Part shown: positions 61,303 through 64,000 of the stretch, piece by piece | How the letters are laid out: every line of letters begins with the position of its first letter | How positions within the stretch are numbered: the stretch's first letter is position 1 | Assembly: GCA_963383645.1 (NCBI GenBank) | Contig: OY726572.1 | Span: 65,014,738 to 65,078,737, forward strand | Reading direction: 5' to 3' | DNA: 64,000 nt | DNA from: Muscardinus avellanarius | Taxonomy: Eukaryota > Chordata > Mammalia > Rodentia > Gliridae | Notes under the pieces: model-generated | Database searches by the model: none | What the model saw: only the letters and a program-made list of their open reading frames with translations | Told to the model about the DNA's origin: nothing | Made by a program: the position numbers and the translations under genes

Positions 61303-61645
61303 AAATAAAGAATAAAAAATAGGGCAGGTGGTATAGCTCGGAGGTTGAATACCCCTGGGTTCCACCCCCGGACCTGCAAAAAAAACCCAAAAAACCAAAA
61401 AACAAAAATAACCAAAATGAATGAAAGGCTTTTTTGATGAGTGTCAAGATCCAAAGCTTCAGAGTACATCTGACCCTCAAAGGAAGTTTCAATAGAAACT
61501 CACTCACAGCCTGGCATGGTGGCGCACCTGTAATCCCAGTACTTGAGAGACTGAGATAGGAAGATGGCAGGTTCAAGGACAGCCTCAGCAAGCAGTACGA
61601 ATCTCATCAATAGTGAGACCTTGTTCCAAAATAAAAATAAAAACA

Positions 61646-61830
61646 TGCCGGGCGGGCGAGGTGGCGCACGCTTGTAATCCCTGCGCTTGGGAGGCGGAGA
61701 CAGGAGGATCGCGCAGGTTCGAAGCCAGCCTCGTTGGCTTAAGAGGCCCTGTTTCCAAATAAAAATATAAAAAATAGGTCTGGGAGTGTAGCCCGGAGGT
61801 AGAAGGGTTTCCAGGAACCCCAGTACCACC

Positions 61831-61863
<33 letters not shown>
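61646..61863 (+). mobile_element. A3 SINE nested in a SINE linker
   Basis: AAATAAAAACA recurs at 61635-61645 and 61864-61874. The host B1 half starts near 61508 and its ID half follows to about 61930. It is only about 90 bp from the donor of the 61960-62122 exon. Confidence 0.85.
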
Positions 61864-61869
<6 letters not shown>

Positions 61870-61959
61870 AAACAGGGCTGGGGATGTAGCTTGGAAGTAG
61901 AATACCCCTGGGTTCCAATACCAGTACCATAAAAAGAAAAAGAAAAGAAACTTACTTAC

Positions 61960-62122
61960 CAACTTTGAGGAAAGTTTTTAGTTCTAAGGGTCGCAGTACT
62001 GGTTGCTTTTCTATGCGGCCATAGGTTTCTGCTATACTCTCTACTTCCACTTTAGGGCATTTAAACAATTCATAAGTCCCATCTCGGTTCTGGATAAAGC
62101 TCCGCGTGATTTCCAGGGGCAT
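61960..62122 (-). CDS. Penultimate coding exon of an unrecognised minus-strand gene
   Basis: This 163-nt exon is bounded on the minus strand by a pyrimidine-rich acceptor (TTGTTCTGGTGTCCAG, ending at 62123) and a consensus donor GTAAGT (61959-61954). It reads open for 54 codons plus one base, starting [15 protein letters not shown] and ending LELKTFLKV. The ATG is the very first codon of the exon, so it may be the initiator after a 5' UTR intron or an internal methionine of a longer protein whose earlier exons lie beyond 64 kb. The sequence is single-copy with normal codon use and no repeats, unlike everything around it. It is mixed charged/hydrophobic with no signal peptide or membrane segment. 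The final G joins the next exon in phase (G|GT, glycine). I do not recognise the family. Exon status rests on splice signals plus in-frame joining. Confidence 0.85.
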
Positions 62123-62758
62123 CTGGACACCAGAACAACACAAGAAAGGTGAGACAAGGGAGAAAACTTTCAAAGTAGGCAAATGCTTACATGCTAATAG
62201 ATCTCTTATGAGATAACCTTTTTTTCTTGTTAAGGGGACTCAAATTAATGAAAACTTTCCTTGTATTTCAAGTAAATCCTGTTAAAAATATGCCTTTTAT
62301 CTCTTTCATCATTCATAGTTTTCCTTAATTTGAACCCAACCAAGCCATGCACCAGCTGAGCCTGTAAGATCGTCCGGCTCCACGTCTGCTCCTGGCACAG
62401 ACCTTCTCTGAAATCACTTTCATTCCTTCCTCTATTGCTCTTCTGGCAGTATTCTTCTAAATACTTATTGAAAGCATGCAGAGCTCACCTCACATCCTGT
62501 GAGCTTCACACTGTCCTTAGGGCTGAGCCAGACAGAACTTGAACCAAGCAGGAGGGTAACCCTGAACCAGCTACTGAATTTCCAGCGCATGGCTGGGTGA
62601 GGGGTAAATGGGTAGGCCAGTAATGGCTACCAGGAGAAGCTACCTGATCCTTGGCTCTCCCCCACTCGCCTTTGCCCTGGGTTGCTTCAGTGCTTCTCTG
62701 AATGCCAGCTGTTCTAGACTAGAAGCTGCCTCCGGACACTCTACCTTTAAAGTTCCCC
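62123..62758. other. Single-copy DNA upstream of the penultimate exon
   Basis: Intron of the minus-strand gene, or its 5' flank if 62122 begins the first coding exon. No further splice-bounded open exon is visible, so earlier exons must lie beyond the window. Confidence 0.45.
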
Positions 62759-63515
62759 AAGTTGGGTGTGGTGGCGTATGCCTGTAATCCCAGTACTTGG
62801 GAGGCTGAGACAGGAGGATCACAGGTTTGTGGAGGCCTTCCACAACTTAGTGAGATCCTATTTCAAACTAAAAAAATAAAATAAAATTGGACTCTGGATG
62901 CAGCTCAGAGGTAGAATGCCCTTGTGTTCATTTATTTATTTATTTATTTATTATTTATTTATTTATTATTTTTTTGGTGGTACTGGGGATGAAACCCAGG
63001 GGCATTCTACCTCTAAGCTATACACCAGTCTTATTTTTTATTCTTTCTTTTGAAACAGGGTCTCATTGAGTTGCAAAGGGCCTCACTAAGTAGCTGAGGC
63101 TGTCCACAAACCACGATCCTCTGGTCTCAGCTTCTTAAATACTGGGATTAAAAGCATGTGCCACCATGCCTGGCTCCTGTGTTTAATTCTTAGTACCACA
63201 AAAATTAAAGATAAAGTTCTTCTAGAATAAAATATGAGTGGTGGTGCAATACTTGTGATTATAATCTCAGTAATTAGGAGGATGAGACAGGAAGATCATA
63301 GGTTCGAGGCCAGCATCAGCAACTCATTAAGTTCCCAAGTGTCTTTATTGAATAGACCTTTTCTAGAGTCTACATAGAAGTTCTGTAGCCACCAAGCAAT
63401 TTAGTTTCTTCTGAACACAACAATGCTTTGCCATTGAGCTAATTTTTTTTTTTGGGGGGGGGGACAAAGGGGATTGAACCCAGGGGCATTCTATTGCTGA
63501 GCTATACATTCAGAT

Positions 63516-63566
<51 letters not shown>

Positions 63567-64000
63567 TTGTACTAGGGATGGAACCAAGGGCATTCTAACT
63601 CCGAGCTATACCCCCAGCCCAATTTTTTATTCTTTATTTTTTGAAACAAGGTCTCACTGAGTTGCAAAGGGTCTCACTAACTAGTTGAGGCTGTCCGCAA
63701 ACCCGGATGCTCCTGTCTCAGCCTCCGAATGCTGGGATTACAAGCATGCGCCACCATGCCTGGCTTGCCCTTTTTATTTTGAAACAGGCTTTCACTAAAT
63801 TGTTGAAAGTTGAGCTGGGCGAGTTGAGGATAGAGGTTTGAGGCCACTCTTAGCTACTTAGTGAAGCCCTTTGCAACTCAGTGAGATCCTGTTTCAAAAA
63901 ATAAAGAATAAAAATAGGGATAGGGGGGTAGCTTGAAGGTAGAATGCCTCTGGGTTTCATCCCCAGTACCACAAAACAAACAAACAAACAACAAACAAAC
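62759..64000. repeat. SINE cluster to the window end
   Basis: Sense B1 half 62760-62870, antisense copy 62975-63175, sense fragment 63225-63330, single-copy 63330-63430, antisense ID half, (TTTA)n 63510-63566, antisense copy 63570-63765 and sense tail 63815-63985. Confidence 0.8.

Larger units (their letters stand above)
54806..61959 (-). other. SINE-filled 7.15-kb intron between the two exons
   Basis: The GT donor at 61959/61958 and the AG acceptor at 54807/54806 define a phase-1 intron of 7,154 bp. It holds at least 20 SINE copies in both orientations, AC and ATTT microsatellites, and two larger single-copy stretches (56.9-57.6 and 60.4-60.7 kb). No further exon is visible inside it. Confidence 0.8.

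Overview
The window is mammalian nuclear DNA and almost certainly from a non-murid rodent. Well over half of it is one family of dimeric SINEs: a 7SL-derived B1/Alu-like left half (starting GCCGGGCGTGGTGGCGC), an A-rich linker (AAAATAAAGAATAAAA) and a tRNA-Ala/ID-like right half (TAGCTCGGAGG A box, GGGTTCAATCCCC B box). B1+ID dimers of this kind (B1-dID type) are known from dormice, beavers, squirrels and relatives. I cannot name the species from sequence alone. Ancient mammalian repeats (MIR, L2, MER5, old L1) and two promoter-like CpG islands agree with a mammalian genome.

Layout. 1-18 kb: SINE carpet with simple repeats, an ERV-type solo LTR (about 4.26-4.95 kb), an L1 ORF2 relic (about 10 kb), an L1 3' UTR relic (about 11.1 kb), a second LTR-like element (about 14.94-15.5 kb) and single-copy stretches near 8.4-8.9, 12.5-13.0 and 16.5-17.5 kb. 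18.1-18.95 kb: a CpG island with NRF-1-like and YY1-like sites, abutting an old L1 relic. 19-47 kb: more SINE carpet with a 440-bp AT-rich satellite-like tract (29.5-29.9 kb), single-copy blocks at 30.1-31.2, 40.5-40.8, 42.5-43.7, 44.7-45.2 and 45.9-46.4 kb, and an RPL10 processed-pseudogene fragment cut by an ID-like SINE near 41 kb. 47.5-48.2 kb: a second CpG island with two perfect CRE palindromes. 48-64 kb: SINE carpet containing the only protein-coding exons I can support, the last two coding exons of a minus-strand gene (62122-61960 and 54805-54597). They join in frame across a 7.15-kb SINE-filled intron to give the C-terminal 123 residues of a protein I do not recognise.

The long open frames elsewhere are translations of SINEs and microsatellites, not genes. 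I saw no functional tRNA, rRNA or snRNA gene and no intact transposon gene. I found nothing that looks like a new multi-gene system. The most informative content is the SINE biology: three subfamilies with linked diagnostic changes, one of which lost its tRNA-type B box and gained a hairpin, and repeated self-insertion into the SINE's own A-rich linker with readable target-site duplications (TSDs).
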